A stretch of 64,000 nucleotides of DNA, taken from assembly GCF_000340885.1 (NCBI RefSeq), contig NC_020291.1:4897001-4961000 (forward strand). Direction: 5' to 3'. Within the stretch, counting starts at the first letter, position 1. Each line of letters begins with the position of its first letter. Origin of the DNA: Clostridium saccharoperbutylacetonicum N1-4(HMT) (lineage in GTDB: Bacteria; Bacillota; Clostridia; Clostridiales; Clostridiaceae). The translations under genes and the position numbers were made by a program. Of the stretch, positions 55,308 through 64,000 are shown piece after piece. The notes beneath the pieces are model-generated. The model did not search any database. It saw only the letters and a program-made list of their open reading frames with translations, and was not told the DNA's origin.

Positions 55308-56525
55308 TTAATCACTAATAATCTTTTTATATTCTTCATAATAATTTAAATCACTTTGAATTTTCATTAATTTCTCGATTTGTTTACTTAACCTTAAATT
55401 ATCATTAATATTAATGATCTCATCTATAATTATTTCCTTTTTCTTTGTAATATTAGCTGTTACATATCCATAAAAATTGTTAGTTACTCCTTCTTTTATA
55501 ACTTCTATTTCTATATAATCTTTAAGTAGTTTATTTATATTAACAAAGTTCTCTTTATTCCAAAATACTAATTCATTATCACTATTAATATCTATATTCC
55601 ATTTATGAAGTCCTGTATAATTCTCATTTACAGCTTCCCTTATACTGTGTTTTATTGACACGATACCATAATTAATTTTTGTAACCTTTAAGCATTCTAA
55701 TAGACTTTTTAAAGGATCAATGCAATGATCCAATGCATTATCAATAAGAATAACGTCTGCAAAATTTTCTTCAAAAAAGTAAGATAAAAACTCAAACATT
55801 CCAAATTTAATCTTAATTTTATTGTATATTTCTTCATCCAGAACTTTCTTGTTAATTTTATCATAATAATAGGCCAAAGGATCAACAGGTATTAAATTAA
55901 TATCAATCCCATTAATCTTATTTCCATATTTAGTACATAACCCACAACCTACATCTAATACAATATCTCCTTCATTAAATTTTTTACTTATTCTATCACA
56001 TTTGAATTCTTTTACTTGACACCTATCTAAATATTCTAAATTAAATAAACTACCTTTTCGTGCAACTTCGCTATTCCAAAAATAAACTTCACTTAAAAGA
56101 TTGTTTACCCATGTATCCATTTGTGAATCGAAATCTATTTCATATCTATTCTCCTTTGAATTACAAATAAAATCTGAGTATAACTCTTCAATTATTGTGT
56201 ATGAATATATCAAACATTTAGAATCAAATTCTACTTGTAGTTGTGATAATATTGGTGCGCAAAAAGATGATGATATAATTACTATATAATCAGAAATGTT
56301 TTTCTTTACTTCTAAAACAAAATCTTCATAAGAAAATATATCTACATCATCATTAAGTTTTTGATTCCATTTTCCTGGTGAATTATCAGTAGCTTTGTAT
56401 ACAGGCACATTCATTCTTTTTAAACTTTCAGCACATTCTTTTCCCATTGTAGATGCACCAAACAATATTACTTTTCTATTTGTTAAGTTTTGTTTTACTG
56501 TATTTATATTTTTTAAGTCATACAT
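55308..56525 (-). CDS. Rossmann module fused to SAM methyltransferase
   Basis: 405 aa. Residues 15-105 form a small fold with KVILFGASTMGKECAESLKRM and TDNSPGKWNQKL. The methyltransferase begins near 187 with GDIVLDVGCGLCTKYGNKI, and ADVILIDNALDHCIDPLKSLLECL resembles motif III/IV of Methyltransf_11. Long C-terminal helical end. ATG behind GGAG. Probably methylates a sugar; the N-terminal module recurs in neighbouring genes. Confidence 0.78.
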   Translation of the reverse strand: MYDLKNINTVKQNLTNRKVILFGASTMGKECAESLKRMNVPVYKATDNSPGKWNQKLNDDVDIFSYEDFVLEVKKNISDYIVIISSSFCAPILSQLQVEFDSKCLIYSYTIIEELYSDFICNSKENRYEIDFDSQMDTWVNNLLSEVYFWNSEVARKGSLFNLEYLDRCQVKEFKCDRISKKFNEGDIVLDVGCGLCTKYGNKINGIDINLIPVDPLAYYYDKINKKVLDEEIYNKIKIKFGMFEFLSYFFEENFADVILIDNALDHCIDPLKSLLECLKVTKINYGIVSIKHSIREAVNENYTGLHKWNIDINSDNELVFWNKENFVNINKLLKDYIEIEVIKEGVTNNFYGYVTANITKKKEIIIDEIININDNLRLSKQIEKLMKIQSDLNYYEEYKKIISD

Positions 56526-56671
56526 TCTTCTATTTTCTCCCTTTTCGTATATTTAATTATTAATCATCTTAAACTATCCCAAAAATAAACTTAGTATCTA
56601 AACTTAATAATACATATAAGATTTAGTTATATCACTACATGAACGCTGATTATAATAATTACTTTAACAGA

Positions 56672-57817
56672 TTACTCCAAGAAAACTGTATTTGGATTAA
56701 TATTTTCTAATATATCTCTCTTTATTTCTCTTGAATGTACACCTGCCCTTAAAATCACAATTGGGGACTCTTTTACATCTTTAAGAATAATAGGAGAATT
56801 AACCTTAAGATTTGTTCCTGATAATCTTCTACCTTGCTTTTGACTATCATTATCTAAAATGCATACAATTTTCTCTATGTTTAGTCCAAAACTTATAATA
56901 TATTGTGTAAACACATGTGCCCCAAAAATATATATAGGTCTATCAGTTTCATCTATAATTTTATTATAATTAGAAACAATACTTTCATGTTCGGTAATAT
57001 ACTGCTTATAAAGTAATTTGTTTTCAATATATAATTCTTTTCTTAATCTAATTGGTTTTATACAATTATCTTTTATACATGCAAAAAAAATACTATGATC
57101 TTCTTCAAAGTATTGATACTCAATCAATTTTAATCTATGTTTATTACATAAATATTCTATATAATCTTTCGTTAAAAAATATGTATGTTCAAAGTTTAAT
57201 ACATTGGTATATTTTCTTTTTAAAATTTCTTTCAAATTAGGAACTGAAAAACACATAATCTTTCCATCATTCAAGCATGATGATATATTAAATATAAATT
57301 CATCTGGATCATAAATATGTTCAAGCAAATGTGAATGAACTAAAACATCAAATGAGTGTTCCTCTAAATTATAATTTTTATCGAAGAAATTCTTCACAAA
57401 ATGCGCTCTACATCCTTCAATAGGGTTAGGCACTGGTTCTAATATTGTCCAAGGAGTAAAAACTTCTGAGTTTTCATTATAGAACTTTTCTAATATCCCC
57501 CTTGCCCCTCCTATTTCAAAAACAGCTTTAGGATTAAACTTTCTTATAAATTCAGCAAACTCTTTGTGATGTTTCTCCCACATTTGTCCTATAGAATTAT
57601 AATGCTCTTCCGTATATAAAAAATCTAGTGGTATTAAATTTTTTAATTGTATCATACCACTGCTTTTACTAATCATAAAAATCATATCACATTTAACATC
57701 TTCATACTCAGAATTATCTGTAACCCCCATATGAATTGGGAAATTTTCAAACGTATATAAATGCTCTAAATCTTTCTTCTCTGTAACTATACATCTATCT
57801 CTTTGTATTATTTTCAC
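56672..57817 (-). CDS. Sugar C-methyltransferase-like protein, tandem copy 1
   Basis: 381 aa from a GTG at 57817, eight bases after GGGAG. N-terminal zone CIVTEKKDLEHLYTFENFPIHMGV, SAM motif VFEIGGARGILEKFY, HSHLLEHIYDPDEFI, then the C-terminal module IYIFGAHVFTQYIISFGL with CILDNDSQKQGRRLSGT. This is the plan of NDP-hexose C-methyltransferases, but only one Cys of the usual N-terminal zinc cluster is visible. Close paralogue of the next gene. Confidence 0.82.
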   Translation of the reverse strand: MKIIQRDRCIVTEKKDLEHLYTFENFPIHMGVTDNSEYEDVKCDMIFMISKSSGMIQLKNLIPLDFLYTEEHYNSIGQMWEKHHKEFAEFIRKFNPKAVFEIGGARGILEKFYNENSEVFTPWTILEPVPNPIEGCRAHFVKNFFDKNYNLEEHSFDVLVHSHLLEHIYDPDEFIFNISSCLNDGKIMCFSVPNLKEILKRKYTNVLNFEHTYFLTKDYIEYLCNKHRLKLIEYQYFEEDHSIFFACIKDNCIKPIRLRKELYIENKLLYKQYITEHESIVSNYNKIIDETDRPIYIFGAHVFTQYIISFGLNIEKIVCILDNDSQKQGRRLSGTNLKVNSPIILKDVKESPIVILRAGVHSREIKRDILENINPNTVFLE

Positions 57818-57961
57818 TTTAATCACTCCCAATTGACCATATTTCACTTAACACGTTATGATTATCTTTCTTATAGAATTAAATTCAATAAAAACTAGAC
57901 TTTTATACACAAATCTCATATCAATCATAATACCTTTAACAAATCATTAACTATTTTACAT

Positions 57962-59095
57962 TTATTCTAAAAATTCTATATTAGAATTAATATTTTCTAA
58001 TATATCCTTTTTTATTTCACTATTATATATTCCAACTTTTAAAATTACTATAGCTGCTTCTTCATCCTTTAGTATTTTGGGTGATTCTACATACAATTCA
58101 GTTCCCGATAGCCTTTTCCCTTGCTTATGAACATCATTGTCCAGTATAGAAATAATTTTAGATGTATCTAATCCAAATTCTATTAGATACTGTGTAAATA
58201 TATGAGCGCCAAATAAATACACTTTCATATTACTTTCTTTCATTTTTTCGTTAAACTTGGTAATCATATTTCTATGATAATTAATATAATCAATAAAAAT
58301 CCCTTTATTCACTGAATACAAATTTTTATCAAGTTCCTTTATATCTACATTACCACGCTTTTCCACAGCATAAAAAATACTTCCATCATCCATAAAATAT
58401 TCTTTATTTAAAATTTCAAACCTAAACTTAGCTAACAAATATTCTATATATTGTTCAGTAGCAAAAAATGTATGCTCAAAATTCAGTGTATTTGTATATT
58501 TTCTTTTTAACATTTCCATCATGTTAGGTATTGAAAAGAACATTTTCTTACCTTCTCCCAAGCAATCACTTAAATTCTTAATAAAGATATCAGGTTCGTA
58601 CATATGTTCTAACACATGAGAATGCACTATTGAATCATATTCATCCAATAAAATATACTTTTCATTAAAAAAATCTTTTATAAATTCTGCTTTACAACCT
58701 TCTACTGGAATTGGGTTAGGCTCTATAATTGACCACTTTATATTATTTTTATCCATATAAACTTTTGCTAATATACCAGTTGCCCCACCAATTTCCAATA
58801 CATTTTTAGGTTGGAATTTTTTTATAAAATCAGCAAATTCATTATGATGTTTCATCCATACAGTACCTACTGAATTATTATGATTTTCACTATACAAATC
58901 ATCAAGGGCAATTAAACTTTTCATCTGTATCATGCCACTACTTTTACTAATCATAAATGTCATATCACATTTTAAATCCTTATCTTTACAATTTTCAGTA
59001 ACTCCCATATATACTGGAAAATCCTTAAATGTATATAAATATTCTAAGTCTTTTTCACCTGTGATTACACACTTACTTCTTTCTATAATTTCCAC
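57962..59095 (-). CDS. Sugar C-methyltransferase-like protein, tandem copy 2
   Basis: 377 aa from a GTG at 59095, seven or eight bases after GGAGTGG. Same plan as copy 1: CVITGEKDLEYLYTFKDFPVYMGV, VLEIGGATGILAKVY, HSHVLEHMYEPDIFI, VYLFGAHIFTQYLIEFGL, SILDNDVHKQGKRLSGT. Many residues identical with copy 1, so a local duplication. Divergence in the acceptor half suggests different sugar positions or substrates. Confidence 0.82.
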   Translation of the reverse strand: MEIIERSKCVITGEKDLEYLYTFKDFPVYMGVTENCKDKDLKCDMTFMISKSSGMIQMKSLIALDDLYSENHNNSVGTVWMKHHNEFADFIKKFQPKNVLEIGGATGILAKVYMDKNNIKWSIIEPNPIPVEGCKAEFIKDFFNEKYILLDEYDSIVHSHVLEHMYEPDIFIKNLSDCLGEGKKMFFSIPNMMEMLKRKYTNTLNFEHTFFATEQYIEYLLAKFRFEILNKEYFMDDGSIFYAVEKRGNVDIKELDKNLYSVNKGIFIDYINYHRNMITKFNEKMKESNMKVYLFGAHIFTQYLIEFGLDTSKIISILDNDVHKQGKRLSGTELYVESPKILKDEEAAIVILKVGIYNSEIKKDILENINSNIEFLE

Positions 59096-59248
59096 TTCAT
59101 CCACTCCTAACCTGATGATATATTTCACTTAATTTAACAATAAATTTTTATGTACCAAAAATTGTAACAGCCATCTATTTAATCCAAAAATAAATTTCTA
59201 TGATTATATATTAATTGCACTAATTAGAAAATTTTCATTATCCTACAT

Positions 59249-60357
59249 CTATTCTAAAAATTCAGTATTAGGATTAATGTTTTCCAATATATCATTTTTT
59301 ATCTCTTCTAAATATGGAGTCTTACTTATAATAACAATTGGATCTTTGACACTATTTAGAATCTTCGGAGAATTAACTAAAAAATTTGTCCCTAAAACTC
59401 TTTTGTTTTGTTTATAGATATCATTATCTAAAATACAAATAATTTTATCAGTTTTCAAACCGAAAGAAATAAGAAATTGTGTCGATATATGTGCAGCAAA
59501 TAAATATACTGGCTTTTCACTTTGTTCTAAATACTTATTCCATGTCATAACCTTATCCTTATAATAATCAGCATATTGAAAAAATAATTTTCTATATTCA
59601 GAATATAAGTCATACCCTAATTTTTTTCTTGTACTTTAGAATCCTTAATAGTAATATAAAAAATACTACTTGTTTCCTCATAAAAAACTTTTTTAACAAT
59701 AGAAAATTTATTTTTAGCAAGTAAATAATCTATATATTTCTCTGTTATAAGATACGTATGTTCAAAATTCATTATTGATATATATTTTTTTCTAACATAT
59801 TTTGAAAATCTGGTGCTGCAAAAATCATATACTGTTTTTCTTTCAAAAACTGTGAAATTTCACTTAATAATTCATTAGGTCTGTATATATGCTCTATCAC
59901 ATTTGAATGAACAAAAAACATCATAATTATACTCTGTCTTAAAATCCTGCGGGAAAAAACCTTTTACAAATCTAGCATACATTCATTCAATGGATTAGGA
60001 TTTGGTTCCATTATAGTCCAATCACAATTATTATTTTGGGTATAATATTTGCATAATACACCATTTGCTCCTCCTATTTCAAAAGCAGTTTTTGACTTTA
60101 CATTAGATATTAGTCGTGCAAATTCTTTATGGAAATTTACCCATGTTTTTCCAACATCATTAAAATGAGAATCTTTATATAAAATCTCTTCTGGAACAAG
60201 CTGTTTTATTTGTATTAATCCACTTTTTTACTTATTTCAAACTCCATATCTAATTTTAAATCTTCTTCATTTATTTTAGTACCCGAAAATTTTCAAATGT
60301 ATATAAATGCTTCAAATATTCTATCATCACACACTTATATAGTTTTATTACTTCCAC
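59249..60357 (-). pseudogene. Decayed third copy of the tandem C-methyltransferase
   Basis: A GTG at 60357 opens VEVIKLYKCVMIEYLKHLYT, matching the paralogues' N-terminus, but the frame breaks after TFENF. Other pieces lie in different frames: LIQIKQLVPEEILYKDSHFN and KTAFEIGGANGVLCKYY (about 59995-60230), and the intact tail from 59548 (VYLFAAHISTQFLISFGLKT, CILDNDIYKQNKRVLGT). Several frameshifts mean no full protein can be made. The 300-bp C-terminal frame could still be read alone, though this is unlikely to matter. Confidence 0.88.
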
Positions 60358-60385
60358 TTCCCTAACTCAAATTTCGTTTTAACAA

Positions 60386-61948
60386 CTATAAATTTTCAAA
60401 TAACATTGATTTTCCAAGAGCATATAATAGCAACCCATATGGATGATGATGTAATGCAGCAATATTTAAATATACTAAAGCTGTTAACACTTTAACCTTT
60501 TTTATATCGTATCCATTACTAATTATCCATTTCTCAAAGCTTTTTTCACATTGTACTAAGATTTGTTTTCTATTAAAATCAAATCTAATACTATCTTCCT
60601 TCCATTCAACCCCATATAAATCTTTTGCTATAAGCTCATGACAAATAATTAATCCATGTAGCATCTTTGCAAAATCATAATATATATCTCCAACAGTTAA
60701 TGAACCACCAAAGTTTTGTCTCCAATCTAAAAATGTAAATTTATCGTCTTCTTGTGAATAAAGTATGTTTTCAAAGTGAAAATCTCCATGAAAACGCCCT
60801 GGTAAACCATCTGATATCCAATTCCAATCTAAATTATCCAGCATTTCTTTAAGAGTTGGCATAACTATATCGTTGATTTTCTCTACTCCATCACTCTTAT
60901 TAAAATTTTTATAAAATAATTCTACTCGCTCAATTGTTTTATCTTTATAGAATTTCATACAGCTTTCTTTAAATCCACTTCTAGTCTCCATCGATAAATT
61001 CTTATTTTCCCAAAACTTAAGAGAATCTTCTAATAGCTTTTCGAATATAGGTAAAGTTACAACTTTTGACATCACTTCACCTTTTGCATATTCATAACTA
61101 TACATGTGATTATCAAATCCAGTAATTTTAGGGATAAATCCATCAAGTTCTTTTGTTCTTAAAACTCTATCAGAAATAAACTTAGTATCATCTGAGAATT
61201 TAATAACGCTATCATTTAAAAACCAAATAGTCTCGTTTGCCTTTTCCAATATGTTAGGTGCATTTTCAACCTTGTAATGTTCTCGTGTTTTATTTAATTC
61301 TTCAGCTGTACCAGTATCATACCATTCAAAAAAGTTCGCATATATATCATTATTTTTCATAAGAACTTTTAAACCATATACTTCTCCCTCATTAATTGCA
61401 TCAGAATGGCCATTTTCCATACTATCCCAAAATGACTTATAATCATAAATACCAGCAAGTCCTATATATGGTTTATCACCTTCTTTTGCCATCCCCTTTT
61501 CATTTATATTTTCAACTTTATTATCATTAATACTTACTGTTCTATAACTAGATAAGTCCTTACGCTCACTAAACCCTATCCAATTTCTATCAACTTGTGG
61601 AATTTCTCCATCAACTAGTGTATCACAAGAACAAAATATAAAGGGTTGTTGCAAAAACTGTTTACACGATAGCATGCTTAGTCCTAATCCGGATCCTTCA
61701 CCTTCAAATAAATCTACATATCCAAAATAAAATTTCCTTTTTGGATATGCTAATTTTAAAAATTCTTTAACTATTTCTCCTTTATACCCTAATGCAAAAA
61801 CAAACTCTGTATCATTAGAGAAATTATCTATTATATTTGATATTGCAGGTTTATTAGAAACACTTATAAGAGATTTATTTAAATATTTTGTCATTCCACC
61901 AAGTCTAGAGCCTGTTCCCGCAACTGGAATAAATACTCTATTTTTCAT
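60386..61948 (-). CDS. Sugar nucleotidyltransferase fused to aminoglycoside/choline-kinase-like domain
   Basis: 520 aa. Residues 1-230: nucleotidyltransferase, VFIPVAGTGSRLGGMTKYLNKSLISV, FIFCSCDTLVDGEI (metal site), and FEWYDTGTAEELNKT. Residues 240-520: APH/choline-kinase fold with RFHGDFHFENILYS (catalytic HxDxxxxN) and FTFLDWRQNFGG. So one chain may phosphorylate a sugar or alcohol and then activate it with NTP. AAAGGAG before ATG; 2 bp from the cupin gene. The substrate is unknown; LicC/LicA-like phosphocholine use is possible. Confidence 0.85.
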   Translation of the reverse strand: MKNRVFIPVAGTGSRLGGMTKYLNKSLISVSNKPAISNIIDNFSNDTEFVFALGYKGEIVKEFLKLAYPKRKFYFGYVDLFEGEGSGLGLSMLSCKQFLQQPFIFCSCDTLVDGEIPQVDRNWIGFSERKDLSSYRTVSINDNKVENINEKGMAKEGDKPYIGLAGIYDYKSFWDSMENGHSDAINEGEVYGLKVLMKNNDIYANFFEWYDTGTAEELNKTREHYKVENAPNILEKANETIWFLNDSVIKFSDDTKFISDRVLRTKELDGFIPKITGFDNHMYSYEYAKGEVMSKVVTLPIFEKLLEDSLKFWENKNLSMETRSGFKESCMKFYKDKTIERVELFYKNFNKSDGVEKINDIVMPTLKEMLDNLDWNWISDGLPGRFHGDFHFENILYSQEDDKFTFLDWRQNFGGSLTVGDIYYDFAKMLHGLIICHELIAKDLYGVEWKEDSIRFDFNRKQILVQCEKSFEKWIISNGYDIKKVKVLTALVYLNIAALHHHPYGLLLYALGKSMLFENL

Positions 61949-61950
61949 GT

Positions 61951-62298
61951 TTATTTACTCCTTTCATAATCATCAGATAATCTAATAACATCATCGATTT
62001 CAGGAGTGCTAGCCTCAAAATATTCACTATCACTTACAGCTTCCATTCTATGTACCATCATAGGTTCTATCGTAATAGATTCTCCCTTCATATATATTTT
62101 ACTTTCCAAATTATCTCTATCTTCTCCATAAAGGATACGTAACTCTCCACTTAGTACATATATTGTTTCCTTTTTATGTTCATGATACTGTAAACTACAT
62201 CTATGTCCTTTTTTCATTAATAACTTTTTAAACATATAAATCTCATTTATTTCAATAATTTCTTCACTACCCCAAGGTTTTTCAATAATTTTAGTCAT
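61951..62298 (-). CDS. Cupin, mannose-6-phosphate isomerase-like
   Basis: 115 aa single cupin. KPWGSEEIIEINEIYMFKKLLM, then LQYHEHKKETIYVLSGELRILYG (metal His/His/Glu) and PMMVHRMEAVSDSEYFEASTP. Matches the C-terminal barrel of type II mannose-6-P isomerase / GMP enzymes and sugar epimerase-like cupins. Very likely acts on the sugar handled by the adjacent fusion enzyme. Confidence 0.82.
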   Translation of the reverse strand: MTKIIEKPWGSEEIIEINEIYMFKKLLMKKGHRCSLQYHEHKKETIYVLSGELRILYGEDRDNLESKIYMKGESITIEPMMVHRMEAVSDSEYFEASTPEIDDVIRLSDDYERSK

Positions 62299-62321
62299 AC
62301 TAAATACTCTCCTTCTTATTT

Positions 62322-63149
62322 CTACTTAATTTTATATTTCTTTAATTCAGGATTATATTCAAAAAAGCTCTCATAGAACATTTTTACATACTGTTGCATA
62401 ACCCACCGATTATTAAATCCATATTTTTTCTTAATCCATTTAAGGCCTTCTTCTACATACAATTTTAAGTTTTCATTGTATGTTTCTGTTTTTATAATAT
62501 CAGAATGATTAATTAAATAACTTTCATTTTCTTCTACTATTACTTGAGCTGTAATAGCTGCTGCCCAATTATTAGCATATGCTTTTGCAATCAATTCCAC
62601 TTCAGTTAAATATCCTCTAAAATTACTTCCATCAAATAAAAAATTCATAAATCCTGGTTCATCACTATTATATATATCTTCAATAAATTCTCTTCTTAAA
62701 AAATATGCATTATTATGTATAAACCAAAAATACTTTATAGAATCATTTGCCAATAAAATTTTCTCTCCCCAATTATTTGAACAAGGTGAAAGTATTCCTA
62801 CTCTACTGTGCTCCTTTAATATCTCCATCAATGGTTTCAATGTTGATTTATTTTCTAATTCTGCGTCGTTTGTAATCAAAAAAAATGCTTCATATTTTTC
62901 AAATTTATTTGTTTTCCATAGTTCACTTAATGCATAATTCATGCCTCTTGAATATCTTAACCCATTTTTTTTAACATCCGGTGTATCAACATACCAAGTA
63001 CAGTATTTCGATATTTTATCTTCATCAGACCCTGCCTCAACAACATATATGTCTGTAATTTCTCCATCATACTGCATAATATGTTCAACCAAGGCATTTG
63101 TAGGCTCTGGAAGATTACGATTTAATATAATTGTTGCTATATTTTTCAT
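62322..63149 (-). CDS. Family 2-like glycosyltransferase
   Basis: 275 aa. ATIILNRNLPEPTNALVEHI, DIYVVEAGSDEDKIS, GLRYSRGMNYALSELW, FFLITNDAELE (metal DxE in place of DxD), and ILSPCSNNWG follow the GT-A order. YFLRREFIEDIYN and FLFDGSNFRGYLTEVELIAKAY fit the acceptor side. The 4-bp ATGA overlap with the upstream aldolase stop implies coupled translation. Confidence 0.8.
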   Translation of the reverse strand: MKNIATIILNRNLPEPTNALVEHIMQYDGEITDIYVVEAGSDEDKISKYCTWYVDTPDVKKNGLRYSRGMNYALSELWKTNKFEKYEAFFLITNDAELENKSTLKPLMEILKEHSRVGILSPCSNNWGEKILLANDSIKYFWFIHNNAYFLRREFIEDIYNSDEPGFMNFLFDGSNFRGYLTEVELIAKAYANNWAAAITAQVIVEENESYLINHSDIIKTETYNENLKLYVEEGLKWIKKKYGFNNRWVMQQYVKMFYESFFEYNPELKKYKIK

Positions 63150-64000
63150 TTTCTCACCAACCTAAAATTTATTAAGTATCTCATTATTGAACTTTTAACA
63201 TTCTCTTTTAAATAGTCATCTAAAATAATATTCTTTTTTTGTAATTCCATTGCAGCTTTTAATTTCGCTTCTATAAAATTTTCATCAGAAAATATGTAAT
63301 GACCAGCTATTATTGCTTTTTCTCTATCTGATGCCTTTGTATTATGTGCCATCCATTTATGCCATTTTTTCGAATTATAAGATAAACTTAAAATGTTTTC
63401 TGCTAACTCATTAAGATTATTATTTTCTAGAATCTCAATAAGAGATTTTGTTTCAATAACGCCAAACTCTGGTGCAATATTAGCAGAATGAATACCAAGC
63501 CTTGGATACCATTGTAATGATTCATCTGAAAGGTAATCTGTATTGTGTGCTTTCATAAAGACACCATTTTCTTCACATATTTTTGACATATAAGGTACTT
63601 GAATTTCCGGAGGAATTTCTCCCTTAACACGAACAGGAAAATCAAAAGACCCAACATTCCTCATTTCAATTACACGAGTACCATTTTGTACTACTACGAA
63701 TAAAGGTTTAGGATATTTGTTTTTTTCACAAAATTTATTTACCTTCTCTAACATATGTTTAAAAGACGAACCTGTACTAGTACTTCCAGATTGCTCTTCT
63801 GTTCCAATTTCAAATTCAATCTTCTTACCTTTATCACATGCAATTTTACAGCAATATTCATATAATTCGAAAACCCTATCTAAAATTTCATCTGAAGAAG
63901 GTGTTGTATGTATATCAACACTAGGATCTATATGTATAATTTGAAAACCTGCTTCTATATCAGCCTTATATGACTCTTTTGCAGATTCCATAGCTCTTCT
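63146..64000 (-). CDS. KbaZ/GatZ-like class II aldolase, 5' end beyond window
   Basis: The frame is open to the last base (RR-A before the ATG at 63991), so this is a 5'-truncated gene; 284 or more residues are visible. GFQIIHIDPSVDIHTTPSSDEIL, EFEIGTEEQSG, FVVVQNGTRVIEMRN, YMSKICEENGVFMKAHNTDYLSDESL and GIHSANIAPEFGVIET resemble the tagatose-bisphosphate aldolase Z subunit family. In GatYZ/KbaYZ this subunit assists the catalytic one; no catalytic partner is seen here. In a glycan island it may make a sugar by aldol addition. Function is inferred. Confidence 0.75.
   Translation of the reverse strand, partial: RRAMESAKESYKADIEAGFQIIHIDPSVDIHTTPSSDEILDRVFELYEYCCKIACDKGKKIEFEIGTEEQSGSTSTGSSFKHMLEKVNKFCEKNKYPKPLFVVVQNGTRVIEMRNVGSFDFPVRVKGEIPPEIQVPYMSKICEENGVFMKAHNTDYLSDESLQWYPRLGIHSANIAPEFGVIETKSLIEILENNNLNELAENILSLSYNSKKWHKWMAHNTKASDREKAIIAGHYIFSDENFIEAKLKAAMELQKKNIILDDYLKENVKSSIMRYLINFRLVRK

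Noticed and set aside
59249..59548. 99-residue frame as an independent gene
   Set aside because: It is the C-terminal piece of a decayed methyltransferase; upstream pieces align in other frames.
1..64000. Prophage, complete insertion sequence or CRISPR-Cas system
   Set aside because: No integrase, transposase, phage structural or cas genes were seen on either strand.

Overview
The window is AT-rich, low-GC Firmicute DNA. Gene content and order point to a motile, spore-forming Clostridium sensu stricto: TTG/GTG starts behind strong AGGAGG sites, a fused FliR-FlhB, a very long flagellar operon containing the motility sigma factor, a clostridial TTG-started flagellin and a flagellinolysin. A solventogenic species of the C. 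beijerinckii / C. saccharoperbutylacetonicum type is my best guess; this is inference, because no rRNA or species marker is present.

Layout. (1) 1-12.8 kb is housekeeping and accessory DNA: the end of a YeiH-type exporter, a cupin protein, an L,D-transpeptidase, a CDF metal exporter, a methyltransferase, ndk, acylphosphatase, a PHP hydrolase, a HAD phosphatase, two glycosyltransferases (one fused to a methyltransferase), dinB and a small conserved protein. Several gene ends carry long palindromes. A 323-bp multi-hairpin non-coding element (671-993) and a four-copy 36-40 bp tandem repeat (3731-3860) lie here. (2) 12.8-19.2 kb holds a flagellin with a zinc-metallopeptidase core (flagellinolysin), a P-type Ca2+ ATPase and a CBS/DRTGG Mn-pyrophosphatase. 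(3) 19.4-44.3 kb is the flagellar supercluster, all on the minus strand. In transcription order it reads: flagellin-like gene, flgB, flgC, fliE, fliF, fliG, fliH, fliI, fliJ, fliK, flgD, a TIGR02530-type gene, flgE, flbD, fliL, fliO, fliP, fliQ, fliR-flhB, flhA, flhF, flhG, PilZ, sigD, a swrB-like gene, a small membrane protein, and two flgF/flgG-type genes. It encodes the rod, hook, MS ring, export gate, export ATPase and regulators. motA/motB and the C-ring genes fliM/fliN are not in this window. (4) 44.5-64 kb is a surface-sugar island, also minus strand, of the kind that glycosylates flagellin: SGNH hydrolase, Maf (DUF115), PseG, a large glycosyltransferase, a PseI/NeuB synthase, SpsF, DUF1919, HAD, Nudix, four methyltransferase genes (one dead), a nucleotidyltransferase-kinase fusion, a sugar cupin, a glycosyltransferase and a KbaZ/GatZ-like aldolase that runs off the end.

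How it fits together. SigD, FlhF/FlhG and PilZ control the number, placement and activity of flagella. The structural genes build the filament. Maf, PseG, PseI and SpsF point to a nonulosonic acid (pseudaminic or legionaminic type) placed on flagellin, and the methyltransferases probably decorate it. The island shows turnover: a glf fragment, a truncated AAA-ATPase and a decayed third copy of a tandem methyltransferase.

Most interesting: the proteolytic flagellin; the 323-bp structured element; three sets of palindromic intergenic repeats, some inside the flagellar operon; a small Rossmann-like module attached to several different island enzymes; and the aldolase / nucleotidyltransferase-kinase / cupin / glycosyltransferase string, which may make an unusual sugar.
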